DNA of 64,000 nt from Leuctra nigra (taxonomy: Eukaryota > Arthropoda > Insecta > Plecoptera > Leuctridae): assembly GCA_934045905.1 (NCBI GenBank), contig OW203769.1:2557202-2621201 (forward strand), in the 5' to 3' direction. The notes beneath the pieces are model-generated. The model was not told the DNA's origin, did not search any database, and worked only from the letters and a program-made list of their open reading frames with translations. Below, piece by piece: positions 46,531-57,581 of this stretch (position 1 is the first letter of the stretch; each line of letters opens with the position of its first letter). A program made the position numbers and the translations under genes.

Positions 46531-47330
46531 TACCTCCTATAACGTGTCATGACTTGTCCGCCAGGTTCAGTCCCTCCTATAACGTGTCATGACTTGTCCG
46601 CCAGGTTCAGTCCCTCCTATAACGTGTCATGACTTGTCCGCCAGGTTCAGTCCCTCCTATAACGTGTCATGACTTGTCCGCCAGGTTCAGTTCCTCCTAT
46701 AACGTGTCATGACTTGTCCACCAGGTTCAGTCCCTCCTATAACGTGTCATGACTTGTCCGCCAGGTTCAGTTCCTCCTATAACGTGTCATGACTTGCCCG
46801 CCAGGTTCAGTCCCTCCTATAACGTGTCATGACTTGTCCGCCAGGTTCAGTCCCTCCTATAACGTGTCATGACTTGCCCGCCAGGTTCAGTCCCTCCTAT
46901 AACGTGTCATGACTTGCCCGCCAGGTTCAGTCCCTCCTATAACGTGGCATGACTTGTCCGCCAGGTTCAGTCCCTCCTATAACGTGGCATGACTTGTCCG
47001 CCAGGTTCAGTCCCTCCTATAACGTGTCATGACTTGTCCGCCAGGTTCAGTCCCTCCTATAACGTGTCATGACTTGTCCGCCAGGTTCAGTCCCTCCTAT
47101 AACGTGTCATGACTTGTCCGTCAGGTTCAGTCCCTCCTAAAACGTGTCATGACTTGTCCGCCAGGTTCAGTCCCTCCTATAACGTGTCATGACTTGTCCG
47201 CCAGGTTCAGACCCTCCTATAACGTGTTGTGACTTGCCCGCCAGGTTCAGTCCCTCCTATAACGTGTCATGACTTGCCCGCCAGGTTCAGTCCCTCCTAT
47301 AACGTGTCATGACTTGTCCGCCAGGTTCAG
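46531..47330 (+). repeat. 40-bp minisatellite carrying the neuroligin exon 2 splice acceptor, 20 copies
   Basis: Exactly 40-bp units without indels; CCAGGTTCAG starts at 46561 and every 40 bp to 47321, giving 20 copies. Each unit contains CCTCCTATAACGTG, a branch-point-like GTCATGAC, TTGTCCGCCAG (acceptor) and GTTCAGTCCC. The last ten bases are the start of coding exon 2. Copies differ by single bases (for example CCCG for TCCG, GTGGCATG for GTGTCATG, CCGTCAGG at about 47120). Confidence 0.97.
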
Positions 47331-47542
47331 TCCCACACGCACGCCGGGCCCGTGGGACGGGGTACGCGTGAGCGACCGCATGGGCCCCGTGTGTCCGCAA
47401 CGGCTGCCGGACATCAGCAACGAGACGGCTGCTCTAGAGCGCATGCCCAAGGGACGGCTGGAGTACCTCAAGCGACTTCTGCCACTCCTCATCAACCAGA
47501 GCGAAGACTGTCTCTATCTCAACCTCTACGCGCCTGCGCAAG
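47325..47542 (+). CDS. Neuroligin, coding exon 2
   Basis: The first base completes Arg68 (AG|G) split with exon 1. The exon then encodes 72 residues (69-140) and one base of the next codon. Segments typical of neuroligin are FSPTRTPGPWDGVRVSD (69-85), GPVCPQRLP (88-96), NETAALERMPKGRLEYLKR (100-118) and NQSEDCLYLNLYAP (125-138). Cys91 and Cys130 correspond to the conserved first disulfide of the cholinesterase-like domain. NET (100-102) and NQS (125-127) are N-glycosylation sequons. The donor is AAG|GTAGGA at 47543, phase 1. The next exon, with the nucleophile-elbow region, is not in this window. The reading-frame join to exon 1 is exact, with no frameshift. Confidence 0.93.
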
Positions 47543-48480
47543 GTAGGACATGTTCGAACTTGTTCACACCAGATGCGCAGTAGTCTATATGCGTTCTATT
47601 CGGTCATCTGGTAGACCGTGAAACCTGACATCCAAATTAGTGACTGATATAGCCGCAGCACTAATGCTTTCGTCGATGTTGGAGGCCGTAATTTTACACC
47701 AAATTCTGGCTTTATAAAGCCATATTATTACTACTGTCTGCAATCAGGTATACCTACACATTTAATATTCATAGTTTGCACGAGCGTCTTTTGTTTTGCA
47801 GCAACAATGTAAAAAGGTATATTTTCGGCAATTTTGGTGATAGTTGTCAAGTCGATTTAAACCAATTATTATCGGTTATAGTCGAAGATAGTTTGTAAAT
47901 GAGTGGTTTTATACCTATAAGAACTTCTTCTGCTGCCTACAATTGCACAGGTAAACCATAAATAATATCAAAAAATACTGAAAAAACGGATTGACAGCCG
48001 TTCTGACAAGTATCACCAAGATGGCCGCGCAACAATAAGATGACGTCACGTGCAAACTATGAATACGACTAGATCAAAAGCATATTGTTTTACTGTGTCA
48101 GGTTTCCCTGCAATCTGGTGAAATGTAAGACGATCTCAGCCGGACGCGTGAATGACCTTGGACTCGACGTAAGAACGAGGCGGCATGGTTTGTCAGCATA
48201 CATCGACGACAGTCTTGCGCATCACTAACAAAGAATTATGAATTTAACTTACAGACTCTAACTGAATTTAAAAAAATAATAAAGTAGCGATACATAACAG
48301 CGTATAATATACTAAATAATGCCACATACTGGAGTACTTTATGAACCCTGTTGACCACTACGATATTTTTGGTAAAATAATCGTATTCATTTTGAGGTTA
48401 CCAAGTGCCAAACAGTTATGCCGTTTGCGGCATTATGTAGTCTATTAGGTTGTTATGAGTCGCTACTATATGATTTTTTT
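47543..48480. other. Neuroligin intron 2, start, nothing recognised
   Basis: Ordinary AT-rich intron sequence. A TGACGTCA CRE (48041-48048) sits near AAGATGGCCGCGC. No exon was found. Confidence 0.45.
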
Positions 48481-48659
48481 TTAATTTGTCAGTGTGAAAA
48501 GAAATGTCAAAAATCGCTTTGACGAACCTTGCTTTTCCCGTTCGCTTGCGCAGGACTTGCGATGCGCACATTCTAAAGTGTTCTTGAACACAATGTTTGT
48601 TTCAAAGCTTTCGCTGCTCTCAGTGTGTATACAGTTGAACTTTTCCTGTCCTTCAGTAC

Positions 48660-48790
48660 AAGCCATGACGCGGCCGCAGTTCAAAGCGGCGTAAACCGCA
48701 TGTTGTGACGTCACATCTATAAATAACTCAGCCTGCGGCGTGCGCATGCGCCGAGCACGGTGTGTTAATAATGCGCCCACCGCAGCAATG
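48660..48790 (+). promoter_or_regulatory. Promoter-like patch inside neuroligin intron 2
   Basis: Within about 50 bp there is a CRE palindrome TGACGTCA (48706-48713), a TATA-like CTATAAATAA (48717-48726) and an NRF1 site TGCGCATGCGCC (48741-48752), in a CpG-rich setting (GACGCGGCCGCAG). It could be an internal promoter for a shorter neuroligin transcript or a non-coding RNA. I see no ATG-led exon with a good donor after it. Confidence 0.4.
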
Positions 48791-49282
48791 ATTCAGACTA
48801 ACAGAGGTTTAACGAGGCGTCAAGGTTAAACGCGGCGTTAAGCCCGGCGGATACGAGACGAGCGGTGGTTCCGAGTAGGCGAGCGTGATGCGTATTAGGG
48901 TTTGTAATCTACAGTCAAGATTTTGTCTACCCCTTCTTTCATTTGTATTCTGGAATTTTTAACCTAATTAAATTAAAAATAGTAAAATATATAAATGATA
49001 ATTTGAAACGTCGATTCAGATGAAGTATTCCCTAACAAAAATAATTATTTTAGACAGTTTTATGGAAGTTTCTTGTAAAAACTAAACTTTTCAAAGTTCA
49101 ATTCATGCATAGATATGAAAGACATTTTTGAATTTATTGGAACTTTTTTTGTGTAAACATTGGAAGAAAGTTCAGTAAAAAGCTTTTACATGAATAACCC
49201 CTCATAGTCATAAATGAGTTCAATGGGTATAAGTATAGTTCGAATTGAATAAGAGAAAAAAACTGATTGAAACCGCAATGCG

Positions 49283-49968
49283 CTAAGAAAACGCTCTGTG
49301 TAACGCGTTGATAAGCGAGCATTTATCGTGCATGTCATGCTGTGCTTGAGTTGCTGCTCCATACACTCTGTAGTGTTAACCAATCACAATCATTGGCAAG
49401 CGATCTAGCTGTCAAGGTTAACTCTATCGAACAATGAATTTTGACTACTCTTTGAATATTACTTGGTGGCAGATGTAGGTAGTTGCATCAGGTTAGTATG
49501 TGTATGGTTCTAATGTAGTTCGTAATGAAATTTTAACATGATTAGACAAAAGTTTTTTTTTCTCTATCAGCCAATCGAAAGATGTTTCTCAAAATATATA
49601 ATAATCTTTATTGAATATCGGATAAAGCTAGTTGTGAAAAATGTTATGTATTTATTGAATACTAAAATTCTGGCTCATAAACAAGTTTATATAGTATTTA
49701 TAATGGAGAAATAAAACAATTTTATAATTACGTTATCTTACTCAAATATGATTTTTTGGAGATTGCATGTTTTTGCACCATGATAACGGTAAAAGTGATT
49801 AGGAATTGTTCATATACAATCATTCAAAACTAACATTACGTGATGTAACACCTTACTTGTATATGCAGTCCTTATGGTATTTGTGTAGGTATATTAGGTT
49901 AATTGTTGTGACCTGGGCAGCACATGCAAAACTCACAGAGAAAGTATTGTAACAGTAACACAGTAATT
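49283..49968 (-). mobile_element. Family 1 Helitron-like element
   Basis: The plus strand begins CTAAGAAAACGCTCTGTGTA then ACGCGTTGATAAGCGAGC and ends with the degraded 5' block (TGACCTGGGCAGCACATGC, CTCACAGAGAAAGTATTG). It is about 690 bp. The end is CTTAG on the minus strand rather than CTAG. It is followed 22 bp later by a SINE. Confidence 0.55.
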
Positions 49969-49989
49969 CTCAAAATGTAATTCTTATAG

Positions 49990-50261
49990 TAAGGCTGAGT
50001 GGTAACGCTCTGAACTTGTATTCCGGAGGCCCGGGTTCGATTCCCGCGGCCGTCCTTCCAGACTGAGGTTTTTTCGTGGTATTCCCTCAGTCGACATGCA
50101 AATGCTGGGAAGGTACCCTACTAATAGGCCACGACCGCCTCCTTCCCACCTTCCATCCTTACCTACTCTTCACCATCATCTCCCAATCATCATTATAATC
50201 ATTCATCCGTCGCCATTAGCCTCGCTGCAGAACAGTGCGACGTTAAGCCCCAGGAAAAAAG
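49990..50261 (+). repeat. Full-length tRNA-derived SINE
   Basis: Head with A box GGCTGAGTGGTAACGCTCTG (49993) and B box GGGTTCGATTCCC (50033-50045). Body CTGGGAAGGTACCCTACTA, GGCCACGACCGCCTCCTTCC and CATCCGTCGCCATTAGCCTC, ending CAGTGCGACGTTAAGCCCC with a short A tail. It is the reference copy for the fragments at 5136, 13175, 16802, 30991 and 38248. Confidence 0.88.
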
Positions 50262-50409
50262 TAATCCCTTTGAACTGAGCCAATGAGAGCAGAAGCAAAC
50301 AACATACGATCTTCTCCATTAGCTTTTCGATTCCCGTCACTGCACAAACCCACGGGTAGGTTCTACATCGATCTGGCGGTGGAGGTGCCGGGTCTATTGT
50401 AATATGTAT

Positions 50410-50690
50410 TCAATGGGCCCTGGAATCGAATGTTATTCTTCGATATATCTCGAAGTCGAGCGCGTGCGAGAGTCGATCGAGTGCGACGTCGCTTGAATCA
50501 ACATGGCTATGATTTGAATTGCTGATTCCGACGCCGACGCCGACGCCGAGTGTCGTCGCGGCGCCAGGTGACAGCGCCGCGTGTGCGATGATCGGGAGAT
50601 GATGAAGAAGAAGTTGGAGGGAAAGTCTGGATATAGGATTAAAGCGTTTCCATGTTAGGTTATTCTCGAAGCGAAACCGCATGCGAAACA
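50410..50690. other. CpG-rich patch, no recognised gene
   Basis: GCCGACGCCGACGCCGAG repeats and GTCGTCGCGGCGCC give a 93-codon minus frame without recognised motif. Composition suggests a regulatory island in the intron. Confidence 0.25.
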
Positions 50691-50739
50691 TTTCCTATTC
50701 GTAACCATGTAATACCTTTTTCTTTTTCAATTGTGTAAA

Positions 50740-50830
50740 CTAAGAAAACGCTCAGTGTAACGCGTTGATGAGCGAGCACGGGTACGTGCAAATTCTCGAA
50801 CCGGAAATGCGTACACAACGCACAGAAAAT
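50740..50830 (-). mobile_element. Family 1 terminal hairpin and subterminal stretch
   Basis: The plus strand begins CTAAGAAAACGCTCAGTGTA then ACGCGTTGATGAGCGAGC and continues CGGGTACGTGCAAATTCTCG, homologous to the complement of 40385-40430. The other end is not visible. Confidence 0.5.
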
Positions 50831-51274
50831 ATATACATCCATATTGAATTGAAATATGATCCACTCAACCAACAGTCAATCACTCAGTCCGTGTCAAAAG
50901 AGTCCAAAGGAGTCGCTCGCTCTAAAATGTGTAAATATCACTACAAATATTAATAACAAATACACATTTCACCCGAGAAAATTTACATTTTCATTCTTTC
51001 TGTATCTTTGTATCTTTATGTAAAAGAAAAATCTCTGTATCTCTGTAATCTGTAATCATTCTGTATCCATTACTCGAAAACTATTCATCTAACAACAATA
51101 TAATGTTTTGTTTGTCTACATTATAGACATGTATAGACATTTCAATATTTCACTTTTTCAATCCATTCTGTAACTAGAGAGAGTTCCCTATTAGCTGAAT
51201 CTATTGTTTGTAGCGTAATTCCGCATGCTGAACATTTTCAACAAACTCAAGAATAGAACAGCAGAACAGATATT

Positions 51275-51410
51275 ATTGCGGAGGCACCGGTCCGTGGGAG
51301 TCCGGTACTGGTGAGAAGGTCAGTCCGGAATGTAGGGAGGGCAAAGCTCGGAGACTTAGATATCGGTTGGGGGCATGGGAAGGTCGACCCTGGCTGCTCT
51401 CTTCTCGTCA
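51275..51410. repeat. GC-rich dispersed repeat, copy 2
   Basis: Shares CCGGTCCGTGGGAGTCC, GGTACTGGTG and GGTCGACCCTGGCTGCTCT with 43384-43640. Both copies are in neuroligin introns and in the same orientation. Confidence 0.55.
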
Positions 51411-54108
51411 TATGATGCCCTTAAACATGAGCATGATATTTTAATTCAGAATATTTTCAATATTTTGTCATTTATCTTGCAGTTTAAAGAGCAATTCAAG
51501 TCCAATAGCAATAGATCATCATGTGTGCCTGTGTTATCAAATGGGTTAAAGTAAAACTTCAATCAAATTATATAATTGTACCATACGCTAAGGGTAAATA
51601 TGTTCGGCTATATGAATATAATATGGTTTTATTGATAGTGGTATGAATTATACCTAATTATTCTATGACGAAAACTTAGAACCCCATTAATACCTTCGTA
51701 TCAATTTGTTCGCGGACTTTGAAAAGATTTCACTCTAGAAATCCTGTCCGCTTCAATAATATTGAAACTTTGTAAAACGATCTAACTTTCTTTCGCGTAC
51801 GTAATTGAAAATGCATCTTCAATTACATTTGCATTAAGAGCTTTGTCGAGACTCCACATAGAATGGAATGTGATGATATCGAATTGCATTTTCAAACAAA
51901 GTTGAGACAATTTTCAAGCAACGTTCATTTTATTCTTATCGTTTTTGTTCGAACGACGTGTTATAACGGGTAGAGCAAAGAAACCATCATTTTCAATGAA
52001 TATGTTACTCGATCCACTTCTGTGTCTTGTAGTTGTTAATCGATATAAGAAAATAAACATTTATAACATGTTTTAGAAAGCGATTTATAATTCTCTTTCT
52101 TATTCCACTGAGTGTTAGAAAATGGATCCCATGTTAAATACCAAGACCACGATTACGACTCCAGCTTAGACTCAAACATAAAACATGTTGAGATGTTTTC
52201 ACTCACATGTGATGGGCTAGATCTTCAAACTCTGCGTGAATGTTCTCATGTCCTGACTATAAATTATAATTAAACTTGGAGGATTTTGTGCAAAACCATC
52301 TAAGAGAAAGAAACACACAGAGAGTAACTTTCTCTATTTATAACGGTAATTTATTTTGGTGAGCGGAGATAGCCTCCCATTTTACTATTTTCAGTCTCGA
52401 AACTGGCGTATGGTTGTTTTGTCCTACTGTTACGCTTTGTAATTGATACCGTTTCTCCGATCAAGCTAAAACTGCTGCTTCAGTGAAGGTACATATTATC
52501 AAAATCACTATCTCAATAGAAAATGCTTTGTCATTTGAATATCACAATTTCAAATCACGATGTCGATAAGCATCCAGTCGAGAAATACCATGATCAAATA
52601 ATGTTTTATAAAGAACGTACGCACGTCAACATTTCACTGACTACAGACAATGCGTAAATCTGTGTTCCCATGGTCGAAAATGTTCGACTTTTTTGAAGGG
52701 GTGAAAAATGAGCCTTAAATGAATCCAGTTTGATCCTCTGAAGAAGGGTAAGATCATTTGATCGTGGATTTTTAGAATCATGGAGACACATATTTATCCG
52801 TTATCGTTAACTAGTACAATTTTGAAGACAATCGGACAAGCCGTTTTAAAACAGGAATTCCATCTTTTGATGGTTTTTTATGCTCTTCAATATGTTAATT
52901 AAAATAGCTTACTTAGCAGCAGAAGGTATGCAACATGCAAAACACGATTATATGTCACAAATGCACATAACTGTTAATATTAGCAAGGAAGTGATACAGA
53001 AACCTGTGTTTATATAATTAATTACAGCTGGGTTCATAATCATTTAGAGTATCAGGTTGGATAAACAACGTAGCTATTCATGATTTTCACCTCTAGCAAA
53101 ACAATGCTGGATTAATATTGCGGCTGAAACTGCTCCTCATTTGTAATAACATTTTTAATAATTTCGCAAGTTTCGTTTCATTTTTACGAAACTCGGCATT
53201 AAGGTCGGTGCACGATTTTTGCTCGTATCCCGTTTCTATTTTATTTGTGTTCATATTTTCCCGAACGGCTCTAAGTGGTATGACCTAAAAGTGCTAAAAG
53301 GAAAACATAAAGACCGCAGCGAACTCATCGGTGCATGAATAAATGATTTGAAATAAAATTCCCAGAACAGAAACATGAATTGCATTGAATATCGAGTGTA
53401 GTACAAAAGTTCAAGTATGAACATAAAAACTGTTTGGAATCGGCTATGTGTTGTTCCAAATCAGATATCTGCGCTAGCATAGTGCAGGGAGGAAGAAGGT
53501 TTGCATGTGTTTTGTTATTTGCTTCATTGCATCAATAAATAAAATATCAATTGTGCAGTTGACAGAAAACACGTCATTCCAAGATAAACAGCACTCGAAG
53601 ACAAACTTTGGAGATACTATTTCTCATTTATCTTCGTCATTTTGAATCATTCGAAATCAATTTAATTTGAACAATTTTTAAAACTATTAAAATAAGTTGA
53701 CTAAACCTAAGCCATAAGGAAATTTGTTACAACTCTAATTAAAGCCAAAAAGTCACAAACTTTTATCTTTTATATGATTGGGCACAAAATTATATTTATA
53801 AGTCGTTGTTCCTATTGCTTATTGATCTACTCCAAAAATAGTTTGTTGAAATATTCAAACTGTTTTATTATTAAAATGCTTAAAAACACATGACGATAGT
53901 TAGAAAATATTATCTAGAGTTCAGCTACTCTTTAGTAGCAAACTTACACTGTGTAACCTCCAATCTTATCTCTTGTGAAATCCAATACTGTTATACTGTT
54001 ATTTATTTTATATTTTGAATTATTCCCTACTTATTGCGTAAGTACTTTTGAATGCTCAAATGGAAAAAAATAACTGTCAATTATGGAAAATGGAATAAAC
54101 GCCGAATG
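51411..54108. other. Intron sequence, nothing recognised
   Basis: A 2.7-kb AT-rich stretch without tandem repeats, strong inverted repeats or exon-like frames that I can see. Confidence 0.5.
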
Positions 54109-56605
54109 GTGTAGTTTGAATCTGCCGCGCTGCTACACGCACCAAAGGGCCGTGACCTAGCTCTCAAACTGTGTGCGCCAAGACATCTGCCTGAATGGAA
54201 TGTCCTGCAGTTTGAATCTCCCGCGCTGCTTCACACACCAAGGGGCCGTGACTTAGCTCTCAAACTGTGTGCGCCAAGACATCTGCCTGAATGGAATGTC
54301 CTGTAGTTTGAATCTCCCGCGCTGCTACACGCACCAAGGGGCCGTGACTTAGCTCTCAAACTGTGTGCGCCAAGACATCTGCCTGAATGGAATGTCCTGC
54401 AGTTTGAATCTCCCGCGCTGCTTCACACACCAAGGGGCCGTGACTTAGCTCTCAAACTGTGTGCGCCAAGACATCTGCCTGAATGGAATGTCCTGCAGTT
54501 TGAATCTCCCTCGCTGCTTCACACACCAAGGGGCCGTGACTTAGCTCTCAAACTGTGTGCGCCAAGACATCTGCCTGAATGGAATGTCTTGTAGTTTGAA
54601 TCTCCGCGCTGCTTCACACACCAAGGGGCCGTGACTTAGCTCTCAAACTGTGTGCGCCAAGACATCTGCCTGAATGGAATGTCCTGCAGTTTGAATCTCC
54701 CGCGCTGCTACACGCACCAAGGGGCCGTGACTTAGCTCTCAAACTGTGTGCGCCAAGACATCTGCCTGAATGGAATGTCCTGCAGTTTGAATCAGCCGCG
54801 CTGCTACAAGCACCAAGGGGCCGTGACTTAGCTCTCAAACTGTGTGCGCCAAGACATCTGCCTGAATGGAATGTCCTGCAGTTTGAATCTCCCGCGCTGC
54901 TACACGCACCAAGGAGCCGTGACTTAGCTCTCAAACTGTGTGCGCCAAGACATCTGCCTGAATGGAATGTCTTGTAGTTTGAATCTCCCGCGCTGCTACA
55001 CGCACCAAGGAGCCGTGACCTAGCTCTCAAACTGTGTGCGCCAAGAAATCTGCCTGAATGGAATGTCCTGCAGTTTGAATCTCCCGCGCTGCTTCACACA
55101 CCAAGGGGCCGTGACGTAGCTCTCAAACTGTGTGCGCCAAGACATCTGCCTGAATGGAATGTCCTGCAGTTTGAATCTCCCGCGCTGCTGCACGCACCAA
55201 GGAGCCGTGACTTAGCTCTCAAACTGTGTGCGCCAAGACATCTGCCTGAATGGAATGTCCTGTAGTTTGAATCTCCCGCGCTGCTACACACAGCAAGGGG
55301 CCGTGACTTAGCTCTCAAACTGTGTGCGCCAAGACATCTGCCTGAATGGAATGTCCTGCAGTTTGAATCTCCCGCGCTGCTACACACACCAAGGGGCCGT
55401 GACTTAGCTCTCAAACTGTGTGCGCCAAGACATCTGCCTGAATGGAATATCTTGTAGTTTGAATCTTCCGCGCTGCTTCACACACCAAGGGGCCGTGACT
55501 TAGCTCTCAAACTGTGTGCGCCAAGACATCTGCCTGAATGGAATGTCCTGTAGTTTGAATCTCCCGCGCTGCTTCACACACCAAGGGGCCGTGACTTAGC
55601 TCTCAAACTGTGTGCGCCAAGACATCTGCCTGAATGGAATGTCCTGCAGTTTGAATCACCCGCGCTGCTTCACACACCAAGGGGCCGTGACTTAGCTCTC
55701 AAACTGTGTGCGCCAAGACATCTGCCTGAATGGAATGTCTTGTAGTTTGAATCTCCGCGCTGCTACACGCACCAAGGGGGCCGTGACTTAGCTCTCAAAC
55801 TGTGTGCGCCAAGACATCTGCCTGAATGGAATGTCCTGCAGTTTGAATCTCCCGCGCTGCTACACACACCAAAGGGCCGTGACTTAGCTCTCAAACTGTG
55901 TGCGCCAAGACATCTGCCTGAATGGAATGTCCTGTAGTTTGAATCTCCCGCGCTGCTTCACACACCAAGGGGCCGTGACTTAGCTCTCAAACTCTGTGCG
56001 CCAAGACATCTGCCTGAATGGAATGTCCTGCAGTTTGAATCTCCCGCGCTGCTACACACACCAAAGGGCCGTGACTTAGCTCTCAAACTGTGTGCGCCAA
56101 GACATCTGCCTGAATGGAATGTCTTGTAGTTTGAATCTCCGCGCTGCTACACGCACCAAGGGGGCCGTGACTTAGCTCTCAAACTGTGTGCGCCAAGACA
56201 TCTGCCTGAATGGAATGTCCTGCAGTTTGAATCTCCCGCGCTGCTTCACACACCAAGGGGCCGTGACTTAGCTCTCAAACTGTGTGCGCCAAGACATCTG
56301 CCTGAATGGAATGTCCTGTAGTTTGAATCTTCCGCGCTGCTTCACACACCAAGGGGTCGTGACTTAGCTCTCAAACTGTGTGCGCCAAGACATCTGCCTG
56401 AATGGAATGTCCTGCAGTTTGAATCTCCCGCGCTGCTTCACACACCAAGGGGCCGTGACTTAGCTCTCAAACTGTGTGCGCCAAGACATCTGCCTGAATG
56501 GAATGTCCTGCAGTTTGAATCTCCCTCGCTGCTACACACACCAAGGGGGCCGTGAACTCGACTTCTTAGCTCTCAAACTGTGTGCGCGAAGACATCTGCC
56601 TAATC
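54109..56605 (-). repeat. Satellite array, 96-bp unit, about 26 copies
   Basis: Units of 96 bp contain CCGTGACTTAGCTCTCAAAC, TGTGTGCGCCAAGACATC and TGCCTGAATGGAATGTCC. Copies differ by a few bases (CTACACGC, CTTCACAC, CTACACAC classes) and occasional 1-bp indels. The unit is 32 codons, so the minus strand keeps long frames (138 codons at 54614-55030 and 106 at 55094-55414) repeating AKSRPLGACSSAGDSNCRTF. Indels and stops break these, and it is probably not protein-coding. Confidence 0.95.
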
Positions 56606-56924
56606 CTCTGCCAGCGCCTTCTGGATGAGATTAGGATGAAGCACTCAGACTTAAGCTCCAGTAGGCGGTGTTGACGTTGCCAAGGCGACGAGCTGCCATT
56701 GTTTCGACTTGCGCTGGAGAGATTGCGCGGTGTCGCAGAAACTAAAGAATTCTTAAGCTCAACTATTGTGTTTGGGATTAAAGTGAACCGATCTAGAGGC
56801 TCTATTCAACACTTTTTACACTTGAAGAATACAGAAGAGCGATACAAGACCATTTGAGACAATTCCAAGATAAGAGCGTTTGACGTGACAGGCAAAGATG
56901 TTATAAGATATATATTTTTAAAGA

Positions 56925-57268
56925 AATTCGCATTATTGTTAAGAAAAACGCATAAGCTGGGTTCCCATACTTCGCATCGAATTCGCTTCGTTCTCGGTTC
57001 GCTTACGTAAAATGGCTGCCTTTTAACAAAGGAAATCGTCGATGTTTACATTCGCATGTTCACGTGTTTCGGTTTCGTTAAAGTTGAGCCAACTTTAACT
57101 TTGACGAAACAGAAACAAAACCGAAACACGTGAACATGCGAATGTAAACATCGACGATTTCCTTCGTTAAAAGGCAGCCATTTTGCGTAAGCGAACCGAA
57201 AACGAAGCGAATTCGATGCGAAGTATGGGAACCCAGCTTAAGCGTTTTTCTTAACAATAATGCGAATC
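56925..57268. mobile_element. Large foldback element, about 165-bp arms
   Basis: The two arms, 56925-57085 and 57090-57268, are near-perfect inverted copies with almost no loop. Landmarks are ATTCGCATTATTGTTAAGAA outermost, AAGCTGGGTTCCCATACTTC, GCATCGAATTCGCTTCG, ATGTTTACATTCGCATGTTC and GTGTTTCGGTTTCGT inward. Frames through it are artefacts. Confidence 0.9.
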
Positions 57269-57581
57269 TGAAATTTGGCACTCATATGAGTTGTTTCGTG
57301 AAGTAACATTGAAATAAGTAAAATGAAACGAGTGCCAGTGAAAATACTATGCCAGAAGCAATATCCTACTTGTGCCACCAGTTGTAATATCCAACGTTAT
57401 GTTACCAATATTGACTTTTTCTTTACTGTTATTTTACAGTTTTGACGATATTTGACTGCTATTGACGCTTATATTTAATCTACCTCTATCGTTGTCCACG
57501 TAACTCAAGTCTGTGAGTTTGCGTAAGATTTACAAGTCAATTAATTAAACGCTATTTCCAATACAAATCCTCTTAATTACA

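Larger units (their letters stand above)
43282..47324 (+). other. Neuroligin intron 1
   Basis: A 4043-bp intron beginning GTAACT and ending, by the reading frame, at the last CCAG of the minisatellite (47321-47324). It holds a GC-rich repeat (43384-43640), a MITE (44972-45392), a tRNA-like inverted element (45558-45700), AT-rich simple sequence near 46205-46270, and the 40-bp minisatellite. Confidence 0.8.
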
